This document shows, in pieces, positions 28,754 through 37,768 of a stretch of DNA of 64,000 nucleotides. Under the pieces are notes generated by a model that was not told the DNA's origin, made no database searches, and saw only the letters and a program-made list of their open reading frames with translations. Within the stretch, counting starts at the first letter, position 1; the number at the start of each line of letters is the position of its first letter. Made by a program: the position numbers and the translations under genes. The DNA comes from Fructobacillus tropaeoli (GTDB lineage: Bacteria; Bacillota; Bacilli; Lactobacillales; Lactobacillaceae): NCBI RefSeq assembly GCF_001047135.2, contig NZ_DF968080.1, forward strand, positions 124,001 through 188,000. Reading direction: 5' to 3'.

Positions 28754-29314
28754 TTATTGCTCTTCATCCCCATCAGATAAGTCATCCAGGTCATCTGAGC
28801 CGGCTAATTCCGTCAGGTTATCTTCGATGGCTTCGTCCTTTTCAGCATCGTCGTCATCTTCGGCATCATTGCCGTCACCAGTCTCGGCATTGTGACCTTC
28901 AAGGTCATCAAAGTCATCGTCTTCTGGATCATCATCGTTATAGTCAATCACGTCGTCATCGGCTGATGCAGAATCGGCAAAGACGTTCACCTTCTTTGAG
29001 GCCTTCTTCTTCTTTGGCTTTTCTTCTTCATCATCAATTTCGTGAATTGATTCGTCGATTGCATCGACTGGATACCATGAACGCAGAGCCCATTCGTTAT
29101 TTCCCAAGGAAATAAACGAACCGTCAGTGTTCAAGTCCGTATAAAATTGTGACAATCGACTTTGGAAAGCATCCGCATCGATTTCCAAAAAGTTTTGGAT
29201 GGCCGTTACTAAATCAGTAAAGGCCATGGCCTTCTTTTGTTCTGTTAAGATGGCCGTAGCGATTTCCACCAAGGACATCTCTTCCTTGAGTTGACCGTTT
29301 TCTAAATTTGACAT
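28754..29314 (-). CDS. rpoE: DNA-directed RNA polymerase delta subunit
   Basis: This Firmicutes-specific RNA polymerase accessory subunit (186 residues) promotes core recycling and promoter selectivity. The N-terminal HARE-HTH domain covers about residues 10-85 (AMAFTDLVTAI, FYTDLNTDGSFISLGNNEWALRSWYP). The C-terminal half is an Asp/Glu-rich disordered tail (DDEEEKPKKKKASKK, then repeated DDDPEDDDF). It carries a typical AAAGGA ribosome-binding site. Confidence 0.97.
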   Translation of the reverse strand: MSNLENGQLKEEMSLVEIATAILTEQKKAMAFTDLVTAIQNFLEIDADAFQSRLSQFYTDLNTDGSFISLGNNEWALRSWYPVDAIDESIHEIDDEEEKPKKKKASKKVNVFADSASADDDVIDYNDDDPEDDDFDDLEGHNAETGDGNDAEDDDDAEKDEAIEDNLTELAGSDDLDDLSDGDEEQ

Positions 29315-29339
29315 GGCTCTCGTCCTTTCGCGCTTCTAA

Positions 29340-29780
29340 CTAGTTGAGTATACTGGATTTTGGCCCAAATTGCAAGGCAACCTGGTATTGGCCAACCACC
29401 TGGTCATTGGCTGACAAGGCATAGGCCAAGTCCAACGACCCCGCTTGCTTGCCTTCATCAAAGGTAAAGTCGAGCTGGTTGGTATTGGTTGAAAGCAGCA
29501 TCATGCCTGCCACCGTTTGATAGGGCTGGTGTTCAACCAAGCCAGGTTGAAAAACCATTCGCGTCTTCGTCACATTATGACGACTAAGGCTGATTTGCTT
29601 TTCGGTGAGCTTAAAGATGACCTTGGTCTCACCTTCATCATCAATTTTTTCGGTGTAGGCCAAATAAACACTATCACCCTTGATGGTCAATAAACCGGTC
29701 GTTTCAACCTCATAATGTTCATCACCGGCATCTTGAAAGACCTGGTGACTGATTTTCACTTGTACTTCTTTTTGGCTCAT
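29340..29780 (-). CDS. DUF1934 (YwiB-like) beta-barrel protein
   Basis: This 146-residue protein resembles the YwiB family, a calycin-like small beta-barrel often found beside rpoE or argS in Firmicutes. Visible family traits are an N-terminal VKISHQVFQDAGDEHYEVETTG, a YLAYTEK segment and a C-terminal LDLAYALSANDQVVGQY strand. No catalytic residues are apparent and the function is unknown. It lies 25 nt upstream of rpoE and is probably cotranscribed. Confidence 0.8.
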   Translation of the reverse strand: MSQKEVQVKISHQVFQDAGDEHYEVETTGLLTIKGDSVYLAYTEKIDDEGETKVIFKLTEKQISLSRHNVTKTRMVFQPGLVEHQPYQTVAGMMLLSTNTNQLDFTFDEGKQAGSLDLAYALSANDQVVGQYQVALQFGPKSSILN

Positions 29781-29861
29781 TTAGTTAAAATTGCTCCTAA
29801 TATTTTCACAAACAGCTAAAGTCTATTATAATAAGAAAAAGCACGAAGGGAAAGGTCAAAT

Positions 29862-31208
29862 ATGTCGGAAAAATTAGCACACGAAAAAGTCCTCCGCGAT
29901 CCAATTCACAAATTCATTCATATCCAAGATCAATTAGTCTTAGACCTGATTAATACTCCCGAGTTTCAGCGACTCCGTCGGGTTGAACAACTTGGCGTAA
30001 CCGCCTTTGTTTTCCACGGGGCCGTTCATGACCGCTTCGGTCACTCCGTCGGTGCTTACGAACTAGCTCGGCGCATCACCGATTACTTTAACGAATACTA
30101 TCGCACCAAAACACCTGGCGATGGTCTTTGGGACCCAGAGGAACAGATGTTGACGGTTGTCGCTGCCCTCTTACATGACGTTGGCCATGGTGCCTTTTCA
30201 CACACTTTTGAGCACCTTTTCCACACCAACCATGAACAAATGACCCAGGATATTATTACTGGCGATACCGAAATCAACCGAGTTTTGCAATCTTACAGTC
30301 CTGATTTTCCCAACAAGGTCGCCTCAGTCATTGCCAAGACTTATGAAAACCATCAAGTCGTCCAACTGATTTCCAGTCAATTAGACGTGGATCGGATGGA
30401 TTACCTTCTGCGCGATGCCTTTTATACCGGCGCCACTTACGGTGAATTCGATATCGACCGAATTATGCGAACGATGAAACCTTGCAAAAGCGGGATTGCC
30501 TACGATATCGCTGGTATGCATGCGGTTGAAGACTACATTGTTTCCCGCTATCAGATGTACCTTCAGGTCTACTTCCACCCGGTTTCACGTGGGATGGAAG
30601 TGATTTTGGAGCACCTCTTAGGTCGCGTCAAGGAACTCCTTTCACAGGGACACAATACCGGTGACTTGGTTGGACCCTTGCTGGCGCCCGTCTTTCAACC
30701 CGACCACGATTTGACCATTGATGAGTACCTACGCCTTGATGACAACCTCTTTATGACGGCCATCAACGGTTGGCAGGACTATCCTGACCAAATCTTAGCG
30801 GACCTCTCGTCCCGGTTCTTAAACCGGCGCCCATTTAAGTCTATCCAAATTAACGAGCAATCGGCGCCCTACCTGGCTGAGCTCGAGCAAATCGTCAAGG
30901 ATGCTGGCTTTGACCCAGAATATTACACGGCCCAAAACGACGCTTATGACCTTCCTTACGATGATTATAAGCCAAGCGAGAAGAAGCCCCGGACCCAAAT
31001 TGAGCTCGTCTTGAGTGATGGCAGCCACCGTGAGTTATCACAGCTATCGGCGCTTGTCGCTTCCATTAAGGGCCGGGCTTCCCTAGATCAACGATTCTTC
31101 TTCCCAAAGGAAATGCTAAACAACGGTCCAGATGATCTCTTCTCCCAGGTGCACCAAAATTTCCGGTCACTGATTAAAAATGATACGTTTATTCCGGGCG
31201 AACACTAA
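29862..31208 (+). CDS. HD-domain phosphohydrolase (YwfO-like)
   Basis: This 448-residue HD-superfamily metal phosphohydrolase is related to dNTP triphosphohydrolases. The N-terminal part has RDPIHKFIHIQD, then RLRRVEQLG and HDRFGHSVG. The HD pair lies in ALLHDVGHGAFSHTFEHLF (about 105-123), and a later metal Asp is in SSQLDVDRMDYLLRD (about 175). A C-terminal extension resembles that of B. subtilis YwfO and Enterococcus EF1143, which act on dNTPs. The exact substrate here is inferred. Confidence 0.88.
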   Translation: MSEKLAHEKVLRDPIHKFIHIQDQLVLDLINTPEFQRLRRVEQLGVTAFVFHGAVHDRFGHSVGAYELARRITDYFNEYYRTKTPGDGLWDPEEQMLTVVAALLHDVGHGAFSHTFEHLFHTNHEQMTQDIITGDTEINRVLQSYSPDFPNKVASVIAKTYENHQVVQLISSQLDVDRMDYLLRDAFYTGATYGEFDIDRIMRTMKPCKSGIAYDIAGMHAVEDYIVSRYQMYLQVYFHPVSRGMEVILEHLLGRVKELLSQGHNTGDLVGPLLAPVFQPDHDLTIDEYLRLDDNLFMTAINGWQDYPDQILADLSSRFLNRRPFKSIQINEQSAPYLAELEQIVKDAGFDPEYYTAQNDAYDLPYDDYKPSEKKPRTQIELVLSDGSHRELSQLSALVASIKGRASLDQRFFFPKEMLNNGPDDLFSQVHQNFRSLIKNDTFIPGEH

Positions 31209-31225
31209 AAAAACTGATAACGCAG

Positions 31226-31249
31226 AAATCAGTATCCATTAACTGATTT
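31226..31249 (+). repeat. Inverted pair of the AAATCAG word after the HD gene
   Basis: AAATCAGT (31226-31233) and ACTGATTT (31242-31249) form a perfect 8-bp stem 18 nt past the HD gene stop. It lies just before the strong shared terminator. Confidence 0.7.
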
Positions 31250-31260
31250 TCCACCTCATA

Positions 31261-31297
31261 AAAACCGCTTTGACTACTAGCAGTCAAAGCGGTTTTT
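31261..31297. terminator. Bidirectional terminator between the HD gene and pepN
   Basis: A perfect 15-bp stem, 31261-31275 with 31282-31296 (AAAACCGCTTTGACT), has A-run and T-run flanks. It serves both converging genes. Confidence 0.95.
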
Positions 31298-31331
31298 GTC
31301 TCGTTAAAATTTTGCGTTTGTACTTAAAGGC

Positions 31332-33884
31332 TTACTTCTGTGCCAACAAAGCCAAAGCACGGTCAACGTCAGCCGTTTGGTCGGCAATCGTCTTCATCCG
31401 GTTTTCAATCACCGCTTGGTCAATCACGATTTCACGGGCCAAACCTGGTTGGTCCAACTTAGGCGTGAAGAAGGCCTTGAATTCGGCCAAGTTTTCCGCT
31501 GTCTTGAAGATGCGAGAAATCACCGTCACGTATGATGAGAAGGACATGTCACCACCAAGACGGTCTTCCAACCAGTCCCAGTTGTTCTTTGCCCAGTTCC
31601 AGGCCAAAGCTTGACCCTTGTCATTGCCCAAGACACCTTGGAACCAACCGCGAAGGTCTTGTGGCTTAATCACATCGGCATTCTGGTAGTTAGCAACCAG
31701 CGTCTCCAACTGATTTTCATCCTGGCTCGTTACCAAAGCGGCTTCCAAATCAGACTTCAAAGCAGCTTCCGCCGTCTTTTGGTAGTCCGTCAAGAACTGG
31801 TTGAACTTTTCTTGGGTGTTAAAGTTTTGGATTTCGTTCTTCAACACAACTGCTCGACCGTTGGCAGGCAACTTCGTCACATCCCCACCAGCTTGTTCAA
31901 AGACTTCGTGATCGTGGGCAACCAAGTCAGCATTCTTAGCAAAGAGGGCTGCTGACAACACTTCAGCTCGCACCATTTCGTCGTCAACACTTTCACCAGC
32001 ACGCTTGTCAAAACCGAGACGGGCCAACTGCTGCTTTGAAAGGTCGCCAACAAAGGTCTTCAAGTTCTTTTCCAAATCAGAACCGTCTGTCGCAAAGGCC
32101 TTGACTTGACCGATGACTTGGTAAATCAGTGATTGAACCAATTCAGACGTTGAATCTGCCAACTTCGGCAAGACCCAAAGCAAGTCAGCAAAGGAACCTT
32201 GACCAGCTTGGGCCAACAACAAGTTATTTTGCAAGAATTGAGCTTGGGAAATGGCGTTTGCCTTTTCCAAGTTGGCCACTTGTTCGGCCAAAAGTGTGTC
32301 GTCGTATTGCACGATGTAGTGACCAGTATTGCCAACATTCAAGGTAAAGGCGCCATTGCTTTCACGCTTCAATGTTTCGTAGTCACCCAAGTCCATGCTT
32401 TCAGTCGTCAACAAATCAGGAGCTGAGGCAGCAGAAGCGGCCAATGGCACTTGCCAAATCCGGCCGTCGGCATTTGGCACAGCTGATTTGTCACCACCAA
32501 TTGAGAATGGCTTTTGGCTAACCTTGACGCGACCATCTTCCACCTTGACAGAAACAACTGGGTAACCAGGTTGTTCCAACCAAGAATGCATGATTTCGCC
32601 AATGTTCTTGCCAGAAGCTTCACCCAAAGCAGACCAAAGATCATCCCCGGTTGCATTGCTGTACTTCTTCTTGGCAAAGTACTCCTTCAAACCATTGCGC
32701 AAGGCATCATCACCAATCAAGGCACGAACCATGACCAACAAGTGGCCACCCTTGGCATAGACAATGGCAGGATCAAAGAGCGCATCAATTTCTTCTGGGT
32801 GCTTAACTTCAACGTGAACCGGTTGAACGCCTAAGATGGCATCACGCTGCAAAGCCTTTTGAACTTCGACGGCGTTGAAGGATTCCCAGATATGCCAGTC
32901 GGGCTCCAAGAAGTCCGTCGCCACGTATTCCATCATGTTGGCAAAGGATTCGTTCAACCACAATTCGTCCCACCACTTCATGGTTACTAAATCACCAAAC
33001 CATTGGTGAGCCAATTCGTGGGCCACGATGGTAGCCACGTATTGCTTGGTTGCCGTTGAAGAGTTCTTTGGATCAACAAGCAGGCAAGCTTCACGGTAAG
33101 TCACAACACCCCAGTTTTCCATGGCGCCGGCTGAAAAATCAGGCAAAGCCACTTGCCAAGAATGTGGCAATGGATATGGTGTTTGATAGAAGTCTTCGAA
33201 GAATTCAATTGACCGCTTGGCGATATCAAGTGAGAAGTCCAAGTTATCGGCAGGGTGCGCCTTCGTGGCGAATACCCCGATTTCAACCCCAGAGTTCGTC
33301 TTAGTCTTCTTGCTTTGCAAGTCACCCAAGGCAAAGCCTAAGAGGTAAGTGGACATCTTGACCGTCTTGTCAAAGTAATGCACACCCTCTTCGACCTTTT
33401 GCTCTGGCATGTTTGAGATGACGGATTCCTCTGGCTTTTCATCAAACTTAATGGCCAAAGAGAACGTGGCCTTCGCTTCCGGTTCATCAATGCTTGGGAA
33501 AGCTTGACGGGCAAAGTAAGTTTCAAATTGCGTGGAAACCAATTGCTTAGCTTGACCATCGACGTTGTAATAAGATGGGTAAATCCCATTCATGTTGTCC
33601 GTCAATGGTGCGTGGTAAGTGATCTCGACTTCAATTTCACCAGCCTGATCAGCCTTAAAAGTCACTTGATCTTGGTCATTGTCCATTGTAAAGTCGACCG
33701 CTTGGCCGTTAACCTTCAATGTTTCCACCACTAAGTCGTGTTGGTGTAATGCTAAATCAGTCGTCGTCACGTGACCCGTAATCGTCGTTTTTCCAACAAT
33801 CAACTTATTTTCGCGTGAGATATCCAAAAACAAATCGTAATGATCGGGTTGGAATGTTTCATAAAGACGTGGAATTGCAGCCAT
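31332..33884 (-). CDS. pepN: Aminopeptidase N (M1 family)
   Basis: PepN (850 residues) is the broad-specificity cytoplasmic zinc aminopeptidase of lactic acid bacteria, used in peptide nitrogen supply. It has the exopeptidase motif GAMENWG (about 256-262), the zinc motif HELAHQWFGDLVTMKWWD with HExxH (about 290) and the third ligand Glu in WLNESFA. The long alpha-helical C-terminal ERAP1-like domain is complete. No signal peptide is present. Confidence 0.98.
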   Translation of the reverse strand: MAAIPRLYETFQPDHYDLFLDISRENKLIVGKTTITGHVTTTDLALHQHDLVVETLKVNGQAVDFTMDNDQDQVTFKADQAGEIEVEITYHAPLTDNMNGIYPSYYNVDGQAKQLVSTQFETYFARQAFPSIDEPEAKATFSLAIKFDEKPEESVISNMPEQKVEEGVHYFDKTVKMSTYLLGFALGDLQSKKTKTNSGVEIGVFATKAHPADNLDFSLDIAKRSIEFFEDFYQTPYPLPHSWQVALPDFSAGAMENWGVVTYREACLLVDPKNSSTATKQYVATIVAHELAHQWFGDLVTMKWWDELWLNESFANMMEYVATDFLEPDWHIWESFNAVEVQKALQRDAILGVQPVHVEVKHPEEIDALFDPAIVYAKGGHLLVMVRALIGDDALRNGLKEYFAKKKYSNATGDDLWSALGEASGKNIGEIMHSWLEQPGYPVVSVKVEDGRVKVSQKPFSIGGDKSAVPNADGRIWQVPLAASAASAPDLLTTESMDLGDYETLKRESNGAFTLNVGNTGHYIVQYDDTLLAEQVANLEKANAISQAQFLQNNLLLAQAGQGSFADLLWVLPKLADSTSELVQSLIYQVIGQVKAFATDGSDLEKNLKTFVGDLSKQQLARLGFDKRAGESVDDEMVRAEVLSAALFAKNADLVAHDHEVFEQAGGDVTKLPANGRAVVLKNEIQNFNTQEKFNQFLTDYQKTAEAALKSDLEAALVTSQDENQLETLVANYQNADVIKPQDLRGWFQGVLGNDKGQALAWNWAKNNWDWLEDRLGGDMSFSSYVTVISRIFKTAENLAEFKAFFTPKLDQPGLAREIVIDQAVIENRMKTIADQTADVDRALALLAQK

Positions 33885-34074
33885 GAGGCACCTACCTTTT
33901 ATTAAAAATTTATTAATATAGAATTAACAATAATGCTATTATAACTAAAAAATGAGATAAAAGATAGTAAGCGGATGTGAAAAGGCGAACGCTTGCCTCA
34001 TAATCTGGAAAGCCCTATAATTATTAGGAAGAAGACCTTTCAATGGTCAATCCATTTATGAGAAAGAGAAGTAC

Positions 34075-36153
34075 ATGTCGATTTTATTGATTATCGCCTT
34101 GCTCGTGGGTGCCGTTGTTGCGGCTAACATTGTTCAGCCCTTTGTCAAGCGTATTCCAGAAGCACTGATTTTAATTGTCATTGGTGCCCTTTTTTCCATC
34201 CTACCAATCTTTCACGGCTTTCAAATCAACTCCGAGTTCTTTTTATTCTTGATTATTGCGCCCATCATGTTTCAAGAGGGGCAAAGCCACCCCTACAATA
34301 CTATTCGTAAACACGCCAAAACCATTATCCAGCTGTCAGTGGTATTGGCGCTTTTTACCATGGTCTTAGTTGCCTTAGTCAACGCCAACTTCCCTACCAA
34401 GTGGCCGCTGGCCTTAACAATCGCCCTGGCATCCATTGTGGTCCCAACGGATGCCGTGGCCGTTAAATCGATGACAAAGGGCCTAACCATGCCCAAGGGG
34501 TTAAATCAGTCATTGGAACTAGAGTCTCTTTTTAATGATGCAACCGGAATTGTGTTACTGGACTTAGCCCTTTCATTTTTTACTAAGGGGTCGCTGTCAC
34601 CCATGACAGGTATCGGCTATTTCCTCTTTGTTTCCTTAGGTGGCCTTTTAGTCGGTGCCCTCCTTTCTTTACTAGTAGTTGGGTTACGGATGTATTTAAA
34701 CTTCCACGCAACCTCTGCTAAAGCAACAACTATCCCCCTAAACCTCTTAACCCCCTTTGTGATTTATATTGTCGCCGAACACCTTGGCACCTCCGGTATT
34801 TTGGCCGTGGTTGCAGCGGGCTTAGTGCATAACTGGGAACATTCAAAACTGCAACTAATTGCCACCGAAAGTCAAATCGTGACCGCTACCATTTGGCAAA
34901 CCACCACCACCGTTTTGAACGGTATTGTTTTTGTGATTTTAGGTCTAGCGCTGCCAGCGATTTTTAAAACGATGACCCACTTTGGCTGGATTGGTTCCCT
35001 GATTTTAATCGCACTGGCTGCCGCCATCTATCTGGCAATGTTTTTAGGCCGCTTTCTTTGGGTGACACTCCAAAGTGATCAGAACCTCACTGAATTCTTC
35101 GGTAAAAAACATACAAAAAACCGCCGAGTTCGCGCCCGCCTCTTTGGTCTTTCAGGCGTCCACGGAGCCGTCACCTTAGCCTTGGCAATGTCATTGCCAG
35201 CCAAGATTAACGGTCGCCCCCTGCCTTTCTTAGATGAAATTCAAATTGTGGCCACCCTCGTGATCCTGATTTCTCTTGCTGTTGCCAGCGTGGCCCTACC
35301 ACTCTTGCTGAAAAAAGAAACGGCGGACTTTAGCCCAGAAGACCTCGATCGCGTCCGCAAGCAAATGATTGATACGGCGATTATTGCCGTCGAACAGTCT
35401 TCAGCCAAGCACGCCGTCAAAAAAGCTCTCAGCCAAACCTTGCAAACGCAAAAGTTTACCAATGGTCGCCGGCTGGCTCAGGCTGATTTTACAACAGCCG
35501 TCTTGCCATTGGTTAATGAAGTCTTCGATGAATTGAACGAGTATATGGATTCCGACCATATCCAACAAAACTTCGATGAAAACACGATTGCCATCTATTC
35601 TAAGATTATCCAGCGTGGCCTGATTAATCCGGCTACCAAGCGTCATCCGGTGATGAACCTGCTCCGTAAACTGCGGCGATTGCAAAGCGAAATCAAGTTC
35701 CACACCAAGACTCGCACCTTTACCCATAAGCAACGTGCTCGTTACCAGCAAGAATACCTTAAGACACACCCTGAACAGCAGCAAATTATCGCCAACTTCC
35801 GCGATAACCGCCACGCTGTTTGGGCCTTAAACGCTGACACTCAAAGTTACGCCGACCAACTGCTAGCCAAGCACTTGGCAAAGCAGATGATTGCTGGCCA
35901 AGAAACTGCCAATATCGACCAAGTCAGAAGAATCTTAGACCGCTTCTTTGATTTAGTATCCCACGATTACCAGCACGTTGACGTAACGGTTCCTGCCGAA
36001 GCCTACATTCAGGCATTCGGCCATGAGTACCGTTTTGTTACCACTGAATTAGAGAAAAAGGCCATTTCACCTGCTCTGGGTGACCAACTCTACCATGAAA
36101 TCAACCAAGCACAGACCCTCCAATTGATGGACCTGACTGCTACTTCGGACTAA
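34075..36153 (+). CDS. CPA1-family Na+/H+ antiporter
   Basis: This 692-residue monovalent cation/proton antiporter has about twelve membrane helices in residues 1-430. They include VPTDAVAVKS and ESLFNDATGIVLLDLAL, where the Asp residues correspond to the ion-binding site, and LSGVHGAVTLALAMSLP. A cytoplasmic C-terminal domain of about 260 residues is rich in charged helices. It resembles NhaP/NhaK-type transporters for sodium and pH balance. It is monocistronic, with a shared terminator after it. Confidence 0.9.
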   Translation: MSILLIIALLVGAVVAANIVQPFVKRIPEALILIVIGALFSILPIFHGFQINSEFFLFLIIAPIMFQEGQSHPYNTIRKHAKTIIQLSVVLALFTMVLVALVNANFPTKWPLALTIALASIVVPTDAVAVKSMTKGLTMPKGLNQSLELESLFNDATGIVLLDLALSFFTKGSLSPMTGIGYFLFVSLGGLLVGALLSLLVVGLRMYLNFHATSAKATTIPLNLLTPFVIYIVAEHLGTSGILAVVAAGLVHNWEHSKLQLIATESQIVTATIWQTTTTVLNGIVFVILGLALPAIFKTMTHFGWIGSLILIALAAAIYLAMFLGRFLWVTLQSDQNLTEFFGKKHTKNRRVRARLFGLSGVHGAVTLALAMSLPAKINGRPLPFLDEIQIVATLVILISLAVASVALPLLLKKETADFSPEDLDRVRKQMIDTAIIAVEQSSAKHAVKKALSQTLQTQKFTNGRRLAQADFTTAVLPLVNEVFDELNEYMDSDHIQQNFDENTIAIYSKIIQRGLINPATKRHPVMNLLRKLRRLQSEIKFHTKTRTFTHKQRARYQQEYLKTHPEQQQIIANFRDNRHAVWALNADTQSYADQLLAKHLAKQMIAGQETANIDQVRRILDRFFDLVSHDYQHVDVTVPAEAYIQAFGHEYRFVTTELEKKAISPALGDQLYHEINQAQTLQLMDLTATSD

Positions 36154-36162
36154 GTATTTCAC

Positions 36163-36209
36163 ATAAAAAACCAGGTACTTTGCTACAAAACAAAGTACCT
36201 GGTTTTTTC
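36163..36209. terminator. Bidirectional terminator between the antiporter and DUF1054 genes
   Basis: Arms AAAACCAGGTACTTTG (36167-36182) and its complement (36191-36206) are flanked by A and T runs. Confidence 0.93.
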
Positions 36210-36237
36210 TTAATCTTTTAACAGCCCTAGTTAACCC

Positions 36238-36831
36238 TTAGCGCAACTTTTCATAAATTGGTAGAAGTGTTTGCAAAGCTTGAATTAACGTCTCTGTTAG
36301 CTTCTCCTGGCCCATTAAGGACGATTCAGCCGGTATCTTCAAGCCAACCAAAACTTCAGCGGCTTTCACCTTTTCATACCGCTCCACCGCATTAGCATAA
36401 CTGGCCAACTCCTGATTTTCATTAACCATATGATTTAATGACAGGCAGTACTCACTTGGTAGCTGAGCAACTTGGCTAGCTACCGCCCGCAGCTTGGGTG
36501 CAATCTCAGCCAAGTCCTTGGGTTTCATATTCTCCTCAACTGCCAAGTAAAAATACAAGTTATCCGCCCACAAACCCAACTCGAAATGCGGCATCATCTT
36601 ATAACCACGCTTATTGGGGGCAAAGGCCACCCAAGTATTATCCGGCGCATTAGTCTTACGCATCTTATGCTTGGCGACGTGTGCATACCAATCTTGACCA
36701 TCTTTTTTTAAAATCGGCAATGCCAAATCAGCAAAAGCCTCAAACTTCGGATCAATGATTGCTCGAATTTTGTCCATTCGTCCATCCAAAGTCGGGTCAT
36801 CAAAAACGAGAAAATCCTGTTGATTAAACAC
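36238..36831 (-). CDS. DUF1054 (YktB-like) protein
   Basis: This 197-residue protein of the UPF0637/DUF1054 family is named after B. subtilis YktB. It shows the family opening FNQQDFLVFDDPTLDGRM, a central NTWVAFAPNKRGYKMMPHFE and ELGLWADNLYFYLAVEEN. The structural family is known but its function is not. It overlaps the YihY gene by 8 nt and is therefore cotranscribed with it. Confidence 0.85.
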   Translation of the reverse strand: MFNQQDFLVFDDPTLDGRMDKIRAIIDPKFEAFADLALPILKKDGQDWYAHVAKHKMRKTNAPDNTWVAFAPNKRGYKMMPHFELGLWADNLYFYLAVEENMKPKDLAEIAPKLRAVASQVAQLPSEYCLSLNHMVNENQELASYANAVERYEKVKAAEVLVGLKIPAESSLMGQEKLTETLIQALQTLLPIYEKLR

Positions 36832-37687
36832 TTTCTTCCTCCTTCTCCTTATCGTCCTTGCTAAAGAACGGGAATTCCGTTAGCCATGTCATCAAGACAA
36901 AGCCCACGACTAAAATCGTTGCCAAAAGATCCAACCAAATCAAGAAAACAGCAATCGACGCCAAAGACTGATAAACACCGGATCGATGGAACTGGATATT
37001 AGCAAACCAAACAAACACTCGGTTTAAAAGCATTAATAATGATAGGTCAATCAAAGTTCCCACTATCGCTGCTAAGAATGATGGCCGAGCACCCTTCACC
37101 GGTAAGCGGTAGTTAACCCAAATCAGAAAAATCCACAAGCCAATAATGACCAGCCAGCGAGTTGGTGAGGCAATCACAATCCCAGTCCAATGATTAATCA
37201 GCAACGCCGTAATATTTCCAATCAAAATGATGGCTGCAACGGTTACCAACATGACTATTAGCCATAGAAAGGCCCATAATCTTGAAAGAATCGGCAAACC
37301 AACTTCTTCCTTATCGGCAATTTTATTAAAGGTACTGCGCAGAACGGCCAAAACCTGTGATAGCGACCAGACAATAAAAATCAGTGAAAAAGAAAGATAT
37401 GATTTTGTATTGGTATGGGCAACCGAATTGACAATTGGTGTTAAAAAGTTAGCAATCGAAGAAGGCAACATCTGTGCCAAAACGGTCACCACGTGTTCCG
37501 TTTTTAAATTTAACGCCGCAATTGTCAACACAAACATAATCAACAGCGGAATTAGTGTCAGAACCACATAGTAGGCAAAGGTTGGTCCAACTAACGTTAA
37601 CTGTGCACGGGTAAAATAGGTCACCAAGGCATCGACCCGAAAACGGCGGTCTAGATAGGCCCAGATTTTTTTTAAACGTTTTTTCAT
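36824..37687 (-). CDS. YihY/BrkB-family membrane protein
   Basis: This 287-residue integral membrane protein of the YihY (formerly RNase BN) family has about six hydrophobic segments. Family features include an amphipathic N-terminus (RRFRVDALVTYFTRAQLTLV), AYYVVLTLIPLL (about 40) and a C-terminal NIQFHRSGVYQSLASIAVFLIWL. The tail is highly charged (KDDKEKEEESV). The old nuclease annotation is not supported; transport of unknown material is usually assumed. Confidence 0.87.
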   Translation of the reverse strand: MKKRLKKIWAYLDRRFRVDALVTYFTRAQLTLVGPTFAYYVVLTLIPLLIMFVLTIAALNLKTEHVVTVLAQMLPSSIANFLTPIVNSVAHTNTKSYLSFSLIFIVWSLSQVLAVLRSTFNKIADKEEVGLPILSRLWAFLWLIVMLVTVAAIILIGNITALLINHWTGIVIASPTRWLVIIGLWIFLIWVNYRLPVKGARPSFLAAIVGTLIDLSLLMLLNRVFVWFANIQFHRSGVYQSLASIAVFLIWLDLLATILVVGFVLMTWLTEFPFFSKDDKEKEEESV

Positions 37688-37714
37688 AAATCCTATTATG
37701 CCATAATTACAAGC

Positions 37715-37743
37715 AAAAAGACCTCACAGTTTGAGGTCTTTTT
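37715..37743 (-). terminator. Terminator of nox
   Basis: AAAAAGACCTCA (37715-37726), a CAGT loop and TTGAGGTCTTTTT (37731-37743), between nox and the YihY gene. Confidence 0.9.
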
Positions 37744-37768
37744 AAGTTAAAAAAACTAATTTTAAAAA